Below the pieces are notes generated by a model. That model was not told the origin of the DNA, made no database searches, and worked only from the letters and a program-made list of their open reading frames with translations. The position numbers and the translations under genes were made by a program. A stretch of 58,468 nt of DNA from assembly GCF_024204665.1 (NCBI RefSeq), contig NZ_CP100358.1, positions 1 through 58,468 of the forward strand. The letters run 5' to 3'. Below, piece after piece: positions 47,499-55,853 of this stretch. How positions within the stretch are numbered: the first letter of the stretch is position 1; every line of letters begins with the position of its first letter. The DNA is from Natronosalvus rutilus (GTDB lineage: Archaea > Halobacteriota > Halobacteria > Halobacteriales > Natrialbaceae).

Positions 47499-47989
47499 CA
47501 GTCATCCCCCACGTAGACGTCGGTGTGTGACCATTCGAAGCTGAAGGTGTACTGATCGGGCCCGTTGTCACCCCGGTTTTGCGTCGTCGTCAGCTTCGAA
47601 AACATGCCCGAGATCTCGCGCGGACCCCAGATCAGCGTGTCAAACCCGTCCGCGGAATTCGGCCCCCAGGTCCGAAAGGCGTGCGTCAGCGCCATTTCCT
47701 TCTCTGTCGCCCGTCCCCACTCGTCGGTGTTGATGTCCGGGTAGTTCCCGCCGGTCGGGTACGTCCCCTCCTGGGTGCTCTGGATGCTCCCCTGGACCTT
47801 GACGTTCTCAAAGCCCATGTTCACCCGCTTACCCGCGATGTCGCCGGCCAGCCCCAGGAGCCCCTCGGTCACGATGTTGTTGCTCATCGACCGCTCGGCC
47901 TGCCTCGCTTTGAGGTGGAGGACGTCACCGCTCGTCCCGTAGTCGTTCCGCCGTACCTCAACCGATAGGTCTGTAGTGTCGTCAGGCAT
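47498..47989 (-). CDS. Tail tip protein
   Basis: This is a 163-residue beta-rich protein with FENVKVQGSIQSTQEGTYPTGGNYPDI and WGPREISGMFSKLTTTQNRGDNG then YTFSFEWSHTDVYVG. It lies right after the tape measure, the usual place for a distal tail protein. That role is from position alone. Confidence 0.55.
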   Translation of the reverse strand: MPDDTTDLSVEVRRNDYGTSGDVLHLKARQAERSMSNNIVTEGLLGLAGDIAGKRVNMGFENVKVQGSIQSTQEGTYPTGGNYPDINTDEWGRATEKEMALTHAFRTWGPNSADGFDTLIWGPREISGMFSKLTTTQNRGDNGPDQYTFSFEWSHTDVYVGDD

Positions 47990-47992
47990 GGA

Positions 47993-49339
47993 TTACACCA
48001 GTTGCTGTAGTTCGTCTCCCATCTGCTCGGCGATCAGGCCGGCCAACTCCTCGAGCTCGAACTTCCCGAGCTCACGGATGTCCAGACTCTGGTCCCCGAT
48101 CTCGACGAGGAGTTGCTCGATACGGACGCCCATCCCCCCGCCTCCGCTTGCATCCGTACCTCCGCTGCCTCGGAGGGCGTCGATCACGCCCCGGCTGACG
48201 TCCGCCGGCAGGACCATTTCGTCGTCGTGGACTTCGACGGCCCCGCCGCTCTCGATGAAACCACCGGTCGCGAGCTGCGGGAGGTCGAAGGTGAAGCCCT
48301 CGAACACGGTCTGCCCGCCGACCGTCGTTGAGCCGAGCGGCCCTGCATCGATGGTCGTTGTCGGGAGCTCAACGGCCGGGAAGCCGACCTCCGACGGGAT
48401 CACCGTATTCCAGACCCCCTTCACGCCATCGGTGACGGCATCGGTCAGCCCCGACGCCATGTCCGAACCGAAGCTGGCCGCGTCAGTGGCCAGATCGCTG
48501 AGTGAGGACCGGACGTCACCCGCGAAGCCGGCCACGGCATCGTAACCGTCACTCGCCAGATTGCTTAGGGAGGTCCGGACGTCGCCCGCGAAGCCGGCCA
48601 CGGCCTCGTAGCCGTCACTCGCCATGTCGGTAAACGAGCCCACGACCTTGTCTTTGAGGTCACTGAAGTACCCGCCGATGTCGGTGAGCAGGCCGCTCGC
48701 CCACGAGACCAGGTCCGACCCCAGGCTACTGGCCGTGCTGGTGACGTTGCTGGCCAGATCCGTGACGTATCCGACCCCATCCGATAGGAGGCCACTGAAG
48801 AAGCCCAGGACGGCTTTTACTCCCGCCCATATCTCATCCCGGAAGAGAACGACGGCCGCCACGACGGCGATCAGGGCCGCGATAAGCGCCACTGTCGCGA
48901 TCACCGGGAGGCCGAGTGCTGCAGCTATCGCTGTCACCGCTCCGATCAGGGCCTTCCCGACGACGATCAGGCCGGCTTTCGCGGCCGCCAGTACGCCGAG
49001 CCCGCCGGTCAGCTTCGTGACGATTCCGACGAGCCCCGCCAGCAGGGCACCCCCCTTCGCGGCCACGGCCCCCAGGCCCGTCAGGTTGAGGATGAGCTGC
49101 AGGACTCGCCCGGAGAGGAGACCGAGGGCTCCGCTCAACAGCGTCGACGCCCCGCCTAACTGGCCGAAGCTCCCCCCGGTTGATTTGGCCGTCCCTCCGA
49201 CACTTCCGACGGCATCGTCTGCGGCCCGGGCATCTTCTGCCAGGTCACCAACCCCGTCGCTCACTGACTCGGCATCGCGTTTCGCGCTTGCGAGCCCCTG
49301 TATTTCAGCGACCCAGGTTAGTTCGCCGACTTCGGCCAT
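47993..49339 (-). CDS. Tape measure protein
   Basis: This is a 448-residue protein, long for its neighbours but short for a tape measure. A Gly/Ala hydrophobic stretch (about 85-170) and a helical middle precede a direct protein repeat DGY(E/D)AVAGFAGDVR(T/S)SLS near residues 245-290. Its length would set a short tail, on the order of 65-70 nm if about 0.15 nm per residue. Its gene follows the tail chaperone genes, and a late-type motif lies 15 nt upstream. Confidence 0.8.
   Translation of the reverse strand: MAEVGELTWVAEIQGLASAKRDAESVSDGVGDLAEDARAADDAVGSVGGTAKSTGGSFGQLGGASTLLSGALGLLSGRVLQLILNLTGLGAVAAKGGALLAGLVGIVTKLTGGLGVLAAAKAGLIVVGKALIGAVTAIAAALGLPVIATVALIAALIAVVAAVVLFRDEIWAGVKAVLGFFSGLLSDGVGYVTDLASNVTSTASSLGSDLVSWASGLLTDIGGYFSDLKDKVVGSFTDMASDGYEAVAGFAGDVRTSLSNLASDGYDAVAGFAGDVRSSLSDLATDAASFGSDMASGLTDAVTDGVKGVWNTVIPSEVGFPAVELPTTTIDAGPLGSTTVGGQTVFEGFTFDLPQLATGGFIESGGAVEVHDDEMVLPADVSRGVIDALRGSGGTDASGGGGMGVRIEQLLVEIGDQSLDIRELGKFELEELAGLIAEQMGDELQQLV
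48504..48628 (-). repeat. Direct repeat within tape measure gene
   Basis: Two near-identical about 55-base units encode the tandem DGY-AVAGFAGDVR segments. They may have arisen by recent duplication and could change tail length by unit gain or loss. Confidence 0.5.
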
Positions 49340-49354
49340 GTATCGGGTGAGAAA

Positions 49355-49366
49355 TTTGTACCTATA
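49355..49366 (-). promoter_or_regulatory. Late-type motif upstream of tape measure
   Basis: On the minus strand TATAGGTACAAA, 15 nt before the ATG at 49339. Confidence 0.5.
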
Positions 49367-49376
49367 CCGCGCCGTC

Positions 49377-50278
49377 CTACCGCGTGTTGAGCGACTTCCC
49401 TCCCGATTTCCCCCGCTGTTTGGCCTTTCGCTCGGCCTCTTTCCGCTTCTCCTGCTGGATCTGCTTGTACTCCTGATGCAGGACGTTGAACTCGTGAACC
49501 TCGCGGTCGGAAAGCCCCTCCTGGCGATGCTCGATCACGTCGACGGCCGGCCCCCGCTCGAGGTGATCGGTGAGCTCCTCCTGGTAGTGGAACGCGGCCA
49601 TCGCGAGCGCCGCGACTACCAGCCCCGTCCAGGTGAGCCCCGCCTCGATCAGCCCGCCGCCGATGAGAGCGCACAGGCCGGCCGCTGTGGCTACCGAACG
49701 GACCGACGGGTCCCAGCGGTCACGATAGCGTAGCTCCTCGCTGTGCTGGCCACGTAGGTCCGTCAGCGTAAAGCCTGCCTCCTCGGTCAGCAGGTATTCT
49801 ACTGCTCGCCGCTGGTAGTAGACGAATCCAGGGTCGTGGTATCCTCGCCCTCCCGGACTCCGGCCGCGAAGGGCTCGTCGGAGTTTTTTGCTTCCTGGTT
49901 CTCCAGGGCGTCACCCGGCCGCGGGGCCAGATCCTGGAGCTTCTGCCCGAGCTCCGGGCTCACGCCCGCCAGGAAGATCGACAACGAACCGTCGACGGAC
50001 GAATCCTGGATCATGGCCTCCAGGACGTCCTTGTAGTACTGGTCGATGCGCAGCTCCGTCTTCTCCTCGCCGATCTTCAGCGCGTCACTGACGTACTTGT
50101 TCTTGCCCGTCCACGTCAGGTCCTTGACGTCGAACCAGTACCGCCGCATTTCGCCCTCGTGATTCGGGGCCCGAAGGTACACCCGCTCGGCCTCGTTCGA
50201 GACCAGCGCGTCCTCCCGGGTTCCGTCCTCGAGGTCGTCCCACCAATCCGGCTTCTCTCCGCGTGCAATGTCAGACAT
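49377..50278 (-). CDS. Tail assembly chaperone fusion (gpG-T) made by -1 frameshift
   Basis: The gpG frame (49799-50278) shifts at a slippery AAAAAAC (minus strand; 49883-49889 here), zero frame GCA-AAA-AAC. In the -1 frame it continues without a stop to 49377. The extension has no start codon (no ATG, GTG or TTG before MAAF) and encodes VYYQRRAVEYLLTEEAG, a hydrophobic hairpin (SVATAAGLCALIGGGLIEAGL), then a coiled coil (HEFNVLHQEYKQIQQEKRKE). In siphoviruses the G and GT proteins wrap the tape measure. The tape measure gene is directly downstream. Confidence 0.65.
49799..50278 (-). CDS. Tail assembly chaperone (gpG-like)
   Basis: This is a 159-residue protein between the tail tube and tape measure genes. 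It opens with DWWDDLEDGTREDALVSNEAERVYLRAPNH and has helices KIGEEKTELRIDQYYKDVLEAMIQ; the C-terminus is a polar, acidic tail. It is the zero-frame product of the frameshift site. The position and helical nature match gpG proteins. Confidence 0.65.
   Translation of the reverse strand: MSDIARGEKPDWWDDLEDGTREDALVSNEAERVYLRAPNHEGEMRRYWFDVKDLTWTGKNKYVSDALKIGEEKTELRIDQYYKDVLEAMIQDSSVDGSLSIFLAGVSPELGQKLQDLAPRPGDALENQEAKNSDEPFAAGVREGEDTTTLDSSTTSGEQ
49883..49889 (-). promoter_or_regulatory. -1 ribosomal frameshift slippery site
   Basis: AAAAAAC on the coding strand, with zero frame A-AAA-AAC. It joins the gpG and T frames. Confidence 0.65.
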
Positions 50279-50519
50279 TGTTGATGTATTCCTCCGTGAA
50301 CTGCTGGTGATCGCGTTCGAACGCCTGTTGAGTCTGGTATGCTTCCTGACTCGTGAGGTGTTCTTGCATATCTATCACAACGCCTCGTATAAAATACTCC
50401 CGCTGTTTCACTTCCTCGAGCCGGCCCATCGCCTGATCCGGTGACGGGTAGGCGTCACACCGCTGCCCGAGGAGCTCGCTTTCCCACCAGCACTGGTAGC
50501 GCGTGTTCGGTGAAACCAT
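50271..50519 (-). CDS. Small tail-region protein
   Basis: This is an 82-residue protein, helical, with CWWESELLGQRCDAYPSPDQAMGRLEEV and RDHQQFTEEYINNV. It overlaps the chaperone by 8 bases. Unknown. Confidence 0.5.
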   Translation of the reverse strand: MVSPNTRYQCWWESELLGQRCDAYPSPDQAMGRLEEVKQREYFIRGVVIDMQEHLTSQEAYQTQQAFERDHQQFTEEYINNV

Positions 50520-50531
50520 GAGCCGAAGCGA

Positions 50532-51557
50532 TCACGCCGGCGTGCCGGCTTCGAGGTATCCCGTCCCGTCGCTCTCGCTGTCGACGACGGTGATCGTCGT
50601 CTGCCGCGGGAGGATGGTGATCGGGACCTCGATCTTGCCCTCCTCGGGGACGCCATGCGGGGCCCCCTCCATCCGGCATCCGGTGGACCTGATCTCCAGG
50701 GTCTCGTTGCTGTCCTTGACGAACGTGATCGAGGTGTCGAAGCCGCCCTGGGTCGGGTCGGCCATTTCCTGGTAGATCGAGTTGTCCGTCACCGCGATTT
50801 CGACCTCGAGGGAGTACCCGCCGTTGCCGTACAGCAGCTCGTAAGGCTCGTTGCCCTCACTCTCCTCGATGTAGTGCTCGGCTGTCGCGTTGTTCGCGAT
50901 CTCCAGGCTAAAGTCGATCACCCGGGCGAACGACTGCGCCCCTGCGCCGAACGCGAGCTCGAGGTTGCTGTCGACCTTGGAGAACCGCCACGGCTGCCGG
51001 TCGGGGAGGCTGACGTCGACCGCCGACCGCGTCCCGTCCTGCGTGTCCGGCGTCAGTCCCAGGCCGATCAGGTCCGTGGTCACCTCGAGCTTCCCTTCGT
51101 TGTCTTGCTGGATGGTCGCCGTGTCCGGGTACACGCCCAGGAAGCCGTTGACGAGGTCCTCCTGGGAGCCCCGGCCGAAAAACGCCCCTTCGACCGTCGC
51201 CGTCGGTGGAGCGCCGTCGTGAAGCCGCTCGATGGTGTGCGTCGTCAGCCCGGCCTCCGGGTCGTCGACGGTGACGGTCTCGCTGCCCATCGCCCAGGCG
51301 ATGGGGAAGCCGTCGTAAGGGTGGATGGTCCAGGAGCCGCCGTCGAACGAATGCTGACCCTCGGTGTGGTCGTGCGGGTCGCGATCAGCCCCGACGTACC
51401 GGCCCTCCTGCCAGTCGATCTCCGGGTCGGTCATGTCCTGATCGCCGCTTAGGAAGCCCGGGTACCGCGTCGGGACGACCTCGGTCTTTTGCTGACCCTC
51501 GATTGCGAGGGCGATCTGCGTCAGTTCTGCCTTGTACGGGTGCGGTTGCGTGCTCAT
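50532..51557 (-). CDS. Major tail tube protein
   Basis: This is a 341-residue, beta-rich protein. YPGFLSGDQDMTDPEIDWQEGRYVG starts a sandwich, then strands FARVIDFSLEIANNATAEHYIEE and GGYSLEVEIAVTDNSIYQ, IEVPITILPRQTTITV. Position between neck and chaperone genes indicates the hexameric tail tube subunit. Late-type motif 22 nt upstream of the ATG. Confidence 0.72.
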   Translation of the reverse strand: MSTQPHPYKAELTQIALAIEGQQKTEVVPTRYPGFLSGDQDMTDPEIDWQEGRYVGADRDPHDHTEGQHSFDGGSWTIHPYDGFPIAWAMGSETVTVDDPEAGLTTHTIERLHDGAPPTATVEGAFFGRGSQEDLVNGFLGVYPDTATIQQDNEGKLEVTTDLIGLGLTPDTQDGTRSAVDVSLPDRQPWRFSKVDSNLELAFGAGAQSFARVIDFSLEIANNATAEHYIEESEGNEPYELLYGNGGYSLEVEIAVTDNSIYQEMADPTQGGFDTSITFVKDSNETLEIRSTGCRMEGAPHGVPEEGKIEVPITILPRQTTITVVDSESDGTGYLEAGTPA

Positions 51558-51579
51558 AGTCTCTCCGCCTGGTTATCCC

Positions 51580-51591
51580 TTTGTACGCATA
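51580..51591 (-). promoter_or_regulatory. Late-type motif upstream of tail tube gene
   Basis: On the minus strand TATGCGTACAAA; the motif ends 22 nt before the ATG at 51557. Confidence 0.55.
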
Positions 51592-51615
51592 AGTCAGGAA
51601 ACCCGGGAGAACCCC

Positions 51616-52134
51616 TCACACGACCGAGAAGGAGGTGTACCCGATGTCGTAGTACGCCCGCCACTGGTTCGAAAAGCGCGTCGGCGTCGTGTCGATGTTC
51701 ACCAGGCCGAGCTCTTGCCAGTCAGATCCGAACACGCCGCCTCGAGGTGCGTTGTTCGCTTCCCGGATGTTCTCCAGGACGTACACGACCGCGTCCCGCA
51801 TTGCTTTCCCGCTGCGGCCGTCCATGTCCCCCGCGACCACGATCTCCATCCGGACGGTGAAGTCGTAGTCCTGGGACTGTTGCATCGGGTCTGACCATTC
51901 GATGTCTCGCGGGGCCTCGTCGTGGACGTAGATCAGCGGCCGCGTCCGCTTGTTCGGAGGCAGGCTTCGCGAGGACTCCCCCGGCCCGGGCGATTCGACG
52001 TCGAAGAAGTCCGGCTTCTGGACCGGCTCGCCGTCCTTGTAGGTGTTGTGGTCGCCCCACAGTCCCTCAAAGCCGGAGGTCCCGTCAGCGCCCTCGATGG
52101 TGAGCGTCTGGACGTCGTAGTCCGGCCGGGTCAT
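51616..52134 (-). CDS. Tail terminator-like protein
   Basis: This is a 172-residue protein. TLTIEGADGTSGFEG, RTRPLIYVHDEAPRDIEWSDP and MRDAVVYVLENIREANN suggest the alpha/beta fold of tail terminator proteins; the gene lies between the gp10-like neck gene and the tail tube. Function inferred from position. Confidence 0.6.
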   Translation of the reverse strand: MTRPDYDVQTLTIEGADGTSGFEGLWGDHNTYKDGEPVQKPDFFDVESPGPGESSRSLPPNKRTRPLIYVHDEAPRDIEWSDPMQQSQDYDFTVRMEIVVAGDMDGRSGKAMRDAVVYVLENIREANNAPRGGVFGSDWQELGLVNIDTTPTRFSNQWRAYYDIGYTSFSVV

Positions 52135-52664
52135 TTCGCGATCACCTTCGCCGGGAACGCTGATCGCTGGAGGTTCCCATCCGATGCCGCACTCACCCGG
52201 CTGACCAGGTTATCGTTCGCGAGCTCGAGCGACCAGTTGGCGAAGTCGCGGGCGATCTCGACGACCGGCGTCTCCGCGTCGTACCCCCGGCCCTCGAGCC
52301 ACTTCTCGCCCCGCTGGGAGGCTTCGATGAACGCGTCCGAAGCGTACAGCATCGGCTTCGTCCCGTTCTCGGCGATGTGAGCCGCCAGGTGGTACGCCCC
52401 AGGCAGCGGGTCGCCGGCCGCCCGCCGGTTGTCGACCTTCTGCCACAGGGCGTCCTCGCTGTCGGCCTCCTGGAGGTCGTAGTTCTCCCAGCCGAGCTTG
52501 TTGGTCCACCTGACCATCGGCGTCAGCGGTGGCCAGTGCGGGTCGCTCCCGTAGTTGACCGCCGCCGCATACGGTGCGGCAAACCCGACCTGTACCCGGA
52601 CGTCGGCCTCGGGAAACACCGCGTCGATGGTGTCGCCATGATGGAAGTCGACGTCGACGGTCAT
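52131..52664 (-). CDS. HK97 gp10-like neck protein
   Basis: This is a 177-residue protein. It contains the gp10-type motif APYAAAVNYGSDPHWPPLTPMVRW near residue 35-58, and a helical C-terminus EKWLEGRGYDAETPVVEIARDFANWSLEL. Members stabilise the head-tail joint. The start MTVDVDF overlaps the connector stop (ATGA). Confidence 0.68.
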   Translation of the reverse strand: MTVDVDFHHGDTIDAVFPEADVRVQVGFAAPYAAAVNYGSDPHWPPLTPMVRWTNKLGWENYDLQEADSEDALWQKVDNRRAAGDPLPGAYHLAAHIAENGTKPMLYASDAFIEASQRGEKWLEGRGYDAETPVVEIARDFANWSLELANDNLVSRVSAASDGNLQRSAFPAKVIAK

Positions 52665-53572
52665 AGCATCCGGGCCTCCGACCGGTTCCGCAGCGCCTGA
52701 TCCCACTCCCCTTTCAGGTTCTCGATCAGGCTCGAGAAGGTCAGATCGTCGTCCGGCGTCGGCAGGTTGTCCCCGATGTGATCGGTCTGGATGAACTCCA
52801 CGGCCACCCGTGCAGCGACCGCCGCCCTGATCTCCGACGGGCAGTAGTGAACGACCTCGCCGGCATCGTGTTCTTTCGCCTGGGTACGCCGCGTCCCCCG
52901 GGTGACGGTGACCGCGCCCGTCTCCGGGTCGATGCTGTTGATCTGGCCGTACTCCGTCCCGCCGATCAGGACCACGCCCCGGGCGGGGAGCCTCGAGGCG
53001 TCAGCCACCTCGAAGGTGGTCTCCTCGGTGCCCACCTGACTGGTGAGCGTCGTCTGGCCGCCCCGGTTCTCGTCGCCGCCGAGCGCCCCGTAGCGGTAGG
53101 TGATCCGGACGTTGTCTTTCAGCCCGGCCTTCCGCCAGTTCCCTCGGTAGCGATGCCCGAAGATACGCAGGCGGGCCTCGTCGTAGTTCGCCATCCACAT
53201 GGTGCCCTCGGAGGCAGTGATGTTCTTCCAGCGATCACGCCCCGTCCGGATCAGGAGCTCGTCGCCCGCTTCCGGGTCCAGGGGGACCGCTTCGCGGTGA
53301 TCGAGCCACAGAGTGGCCCCGTTCTGATACCGCCAGAAGTCGATGTCCCAGGACTCGTAAGTCGCCCGGTGACCGGGTGAGCCGACGCGCCGCTCACGCC
53401 AGGCGTGTCCGGTCTCGTTCTCCAGCTTCAGCTCGTACTCCTCGATCTTCGAGAGAAGCCACTCCTCGTCCTCGTAGGCGAAAAGCTCGTCGGCCTGAAG
53501 CTGCTCCTCGGTGAACGTCGGGATAATCTTTCCCAGGACGTCCACCGGGTGGGCGTAGTACGTCCTGGGCAT
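52661..53572 (-). CDS. Head-tail connector/adaptor protein
   Basis: This is a 303-residue protein. Helices (TEEQLQADELFAYEDEEWLLSKIEEYELKLE) precede a beta insertion (GGQTTLTSQVGTEETTFEVADASRLPARGVVLIGGTEYG) resembling Ig-like decoration, and a helical end. The overall helical pattern fits a head-completion adaptor that sits on the portal. It overlaps the gp10-like gene. Confidence 0.6.
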   Translation of the reverse strand: MPRTYYAHPVDVLGKIIPTFTEEQLQADELFAYEDEEWLLSKIEEYELKLENETGHAWRERRVGSPGHRATYESWDIDFWRYQNGATLWLDHREAVPLDPEAGDELLIRTGRDRWKNITASEGTMWMANYDEARLRIFGHRYRGNWRKAGLKDNVRITYRYGALGGDENRGGQTTLTSQVGTEETTFEVADASRLPARGVVLIGGTEYGQINSIDPETGAVTVTRGTRRTQAKEHDAGEVVHYCPSEIRAAVAARVAVEFIQTDHIGDNLPTPDDDLTFSSLIENLKGEWDQALRNRSEARML

Positions 53573-53573
53573 A

Positions 53574-53768
53574 TCAGGCTCCTGGCGTGTACACGATCTG
53601 GATGCTTACCCGATCAGAGGAGGTTTTCACCGTGTCGATCTGGTCGATGGAGTCCGGGGCTTCCGTGGCCTCGAAGTCCTCGATAGCCGCCTCTATCGAC
53701 GGGTACACCCGGTCGGAGTCACCGCCGGCCGTTGCGTTTGCTCGCGCCTCGAGGACAGTCCAGGCCAT
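53574..53768 (-). CDS. Small hypothetical protein
   Basis: This is a 64-residue protein with VYPSIEAAIEDFEATEAPDSIDQIDTVKT and a final strand RVSIQIVYTPG. It is one base before the connector gene. Unknown. Confidence 0.45.
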   Translation of the reverse strand: MAWTVLEARANATAGGDSDRVYPSIEAAIEDFEATEAPDSIDQIDTVKTSSDRVSIQIVYTPGA

Positions 53769-53774
53769 CTACGA

Positions 53775-54539
53775 TCACCCGTCGTCCTCGTCCTCGTCGG
53801 TGTCTTCGGCCTCGCTGTCACCGTCACCATCGGCCTCCTCGTCAGCGTCGGCATCGGCCTCGCTGTCAGCGTCACCGTCGGCGTCGTCGCTTCCGGTGTA
53901 CGGATCAGGCTCCTTGCCCGCCTGGACCTGATCGATACGCGAGCGGACCGCCTGCTGGTCCTGCTCGCGGAGGAAGTCCTCGAGGTCGGTGTTCTTGGCG
54001 TGGGCGATGTTGAAGTCCGTCTCGAACGCCCCGGCCACCGACTGAAGCTCCGACCGCGTCAGGTCGTAGTCGGGGCCCGAGAAGGACGTCACCTCCTCGC
54101 CCGGGTCGTCGACGCCGGCGATCTCCGCGAGCTCCTCGCGGTAGGCGGATGCCTCCATCTTCGGGCCGTCGATGCCCAGGTGATCGAACACCCGCTTGCG
54201 AAGTTCCGGGTTGAAGTTCGCCCCGAACACGTCCGACGGCAGGTAGTTCTTCTCCAGGATGGCCTCCGCGATGGTCTCCGGGTCGTAGGCGATCTCGAGG
54301 TTGTTGTGGTTCTCGAACCAGCCCAGGTTCTTCGACGGGATCTGCGCGAGCTTCCAGGGCCCCGGCTCGCCGCCGTTGCCGCCCGAAAGCGCCGCTGACG
54401 ACGGGAAGTTGCCCTGCCGCCCCATCGCCTCGTCGTTGTAGATCGACCGCGGGCCCGTGTACCGCAGCGCCGCGAGCGTGAGCTCGTCGTGGCCCTCGGC
54501 CGCCAGCTCCTCATTCCGTGTAGTTGAAATGAAACCCAT
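53775..54539 (-). CDS. Head protein with acidic repeat tail
   Basis: This is a 254-residue protein. Residues 1-190 are alpha/beta (SKNLGWFENHNNLEIAYDPETIAEAILEKNYLPSDVFG); the C-terminal about 45 residues are a low-complexity Asp/Glu/Ala/Gly run. The gene lies just after the capsid gene. Not recognised; probably a head-associated or completion protein. Confidence 0.55.
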   Translation of the reverse strand: MGFISTTRNEELAAEGHDELTLAALRYTGPRSIYNDEAMGRQGNFPSSAALSGGNGGEPGPWKLAQIPSKNLGWFENHNNLEIAYDPETIAEAILEKNYLPSDVFGANFNPELRKRVFDHLGIDGPKMEASAYREELAEIAGVDDPGEEVTSFSGPDYDLTRSELQSVAGAFETDFNIAHAKNTDLEDFLREQDQQAVRSRIDQVQAGKEPDPYTGSDDADGDADSEADADADEEADGDGDSEAEDTDEDEDDG

Positions 54540-54545
54540 CGGGAA

Positions 54546-55850
54546 TCACTCCGAAAGGTCTCGGAGCTTGCCCTGGTGGTTGAACCGCCGGCACACCGGC
54601 TCCTGGGTCGTCAGCAAGCCGACCTGATCGGCCAGCTTGTTGATCGCGAGCGTGTTGGTCGCCTGGCCCAGTCCCGCGGTCTCGGTGACCATCGGGAGGT
54701 AGACTTCCATCCCCAGCTTGGGGACGTTCTGACCGGTGACGGGGTCCTGCATCGTACTCATGTCGAGGAAGTAGATGCGGGACAGGCTGTCCGACGGGAC
54801 GTTCGGCCCCTGCACGACCGGGACGTCGTCCCAGTGGCTGATCTGGGAGTTGAAGTTGACCCCGGGACGGGTCTCCGCCTCGTCAGTCCCTCGAGCGACC
54901 GCCGCGGCCGCCGCAGCGGCCAGGGCGTCAGCCCGGAACTGCGAGTCGCGGAGCTCGCTCATCACGCCGGCCGTGTCGACGCCGGTGAAGATCACGATGT
55001 TGTCCCGGTCGACTCCGTTCTGGATCATCGACTGGATCACCCCGTTGATGAGGTCCTTCGTGAGCTGCCGGTCGCCGTTGCCGGCGTTGTGATCGACGAC
55101 TGCGTCCGCCCAGTTCGCCTCGTTGGCACCGCCCGCGCCCGTCGCCGAACGGTCGATGGTGTAGACGTCCAGGTCGCCGTCGGCGAAGTTGACCCCGTTG
55201 GCGTCCTGGGCGTTGGCCTCCTCGTCCGCGGAGGCGATCACGCGGTCCAGCGCCGTCAGCGTCGTGTCGTCGGCGTACTGCACGCCGTTGCCGCCGTTCG
55301 CGTCGTCGGACGATTCGACCGCCCGGGCGAGCCCATCGACTTCGATGGACCGCTGGAAGTACTCCTCGCCGATCTGCGTGAGGTTCTCGAAGGGAACCCC
55401 GTCCTGGATCTCGGCCTGGAGCTGCTGAAGCAGCGTGGCCTCGAAAAGGATCTGGGAGTGGTGCGGGTCCGCGGCGACTTCGCGCGTGCTGAAGTCGACC
55501 GGGTCCGGCCAGGCGTCACCCTCGTCGGGCGAATTCATCGACGGCGGGTTGAACACCGCCCGGAACGTCTGCGCCCGCGGGTCGCTGATCGACGTCACTG
55601 GCTGGTCCGACGGGACCTTCGGGAGCATCCCCCACAGGGGGGTTTTGACGTTCGCCTGCTGCCAGAGGACCTGCCCGTAGGCCCGGTTGTTGATCCCGTC
55701 GGTGCCGCTCGTGAACGCGGCCTTCTGGTAGAGCGAGTCGCTCTTGCCGTACAGCCCGTCCATGTTGTCAGCCCAGTGGAAGCCACTGGCGACACGCCCG
55801 ACCGCGTGGGCGTACTTTGCGAGTCCGCTGTTGAATGCTTCTACACTCAT
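54546..55850 (-). CDS. Major capsid protein (HK97-like)
   Basis: This is a 434-residue protein following the protease/scaffold gene. Its order fits the HK97 fold: N-terminal arm (WADNMDGLYGKSDSLYQK), E-loop/P-domain region (LLQQLQAEIQDGVPFENLTQIGEEYFQRSIEVDGLARAV), and A-domain IVIFTGVDTAGVMSELRDSQFRADALA with a final strand GMEVYLPM. The central linker contains many Ala/Asn residues. It makes the icosahedral shell. Confidence 0.82.
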   Translation of the reverse strand: MSVEAFNSGLAKYAHAVGRVASGFHWADNMDGLYGKSDSLYQKAAFTSGTDGINNRAYGQVLWQQANVKTPLWGMLPKVPSDQPVTSISDPRAQTFRAVFNPPSMNSPDEGDAWPDPVDFSTREVAADPHHSQILFEATLLQQLQAEIQDGVPFENLTQIGEEYFQRSIEVDGLARAVESSDDANGGNGVQYADDTTLTALDRVIASADEEANAQDANGVNFADGDLDVYTIDRSATGAGGANEANWADAVVDHNAGNGDRQLTKDLINGVIQSMIQNGVDRDNIVIFTGVDTAGVMSELRDSQFRADALAAAAAAAVARGTDEAETRPGVNFNSQISHWDDVPVVQGPNVPSDSLSRIYFLDMSTMQDPVTGQNVPKLGMEVYLPMVTETAGLGQATNTLAINKLADQVGLLTTQEPVCRRFNHQGKLRDLSE

Positions 55851-55853
55851 GGT

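Noticed and set aside
50532-51557. Contractile tail sheath
   Set aside because: Only one tube-like gene is present between neck and chaperone genes and no sheath-sized partner follows; the virus appears siphovirus-like.
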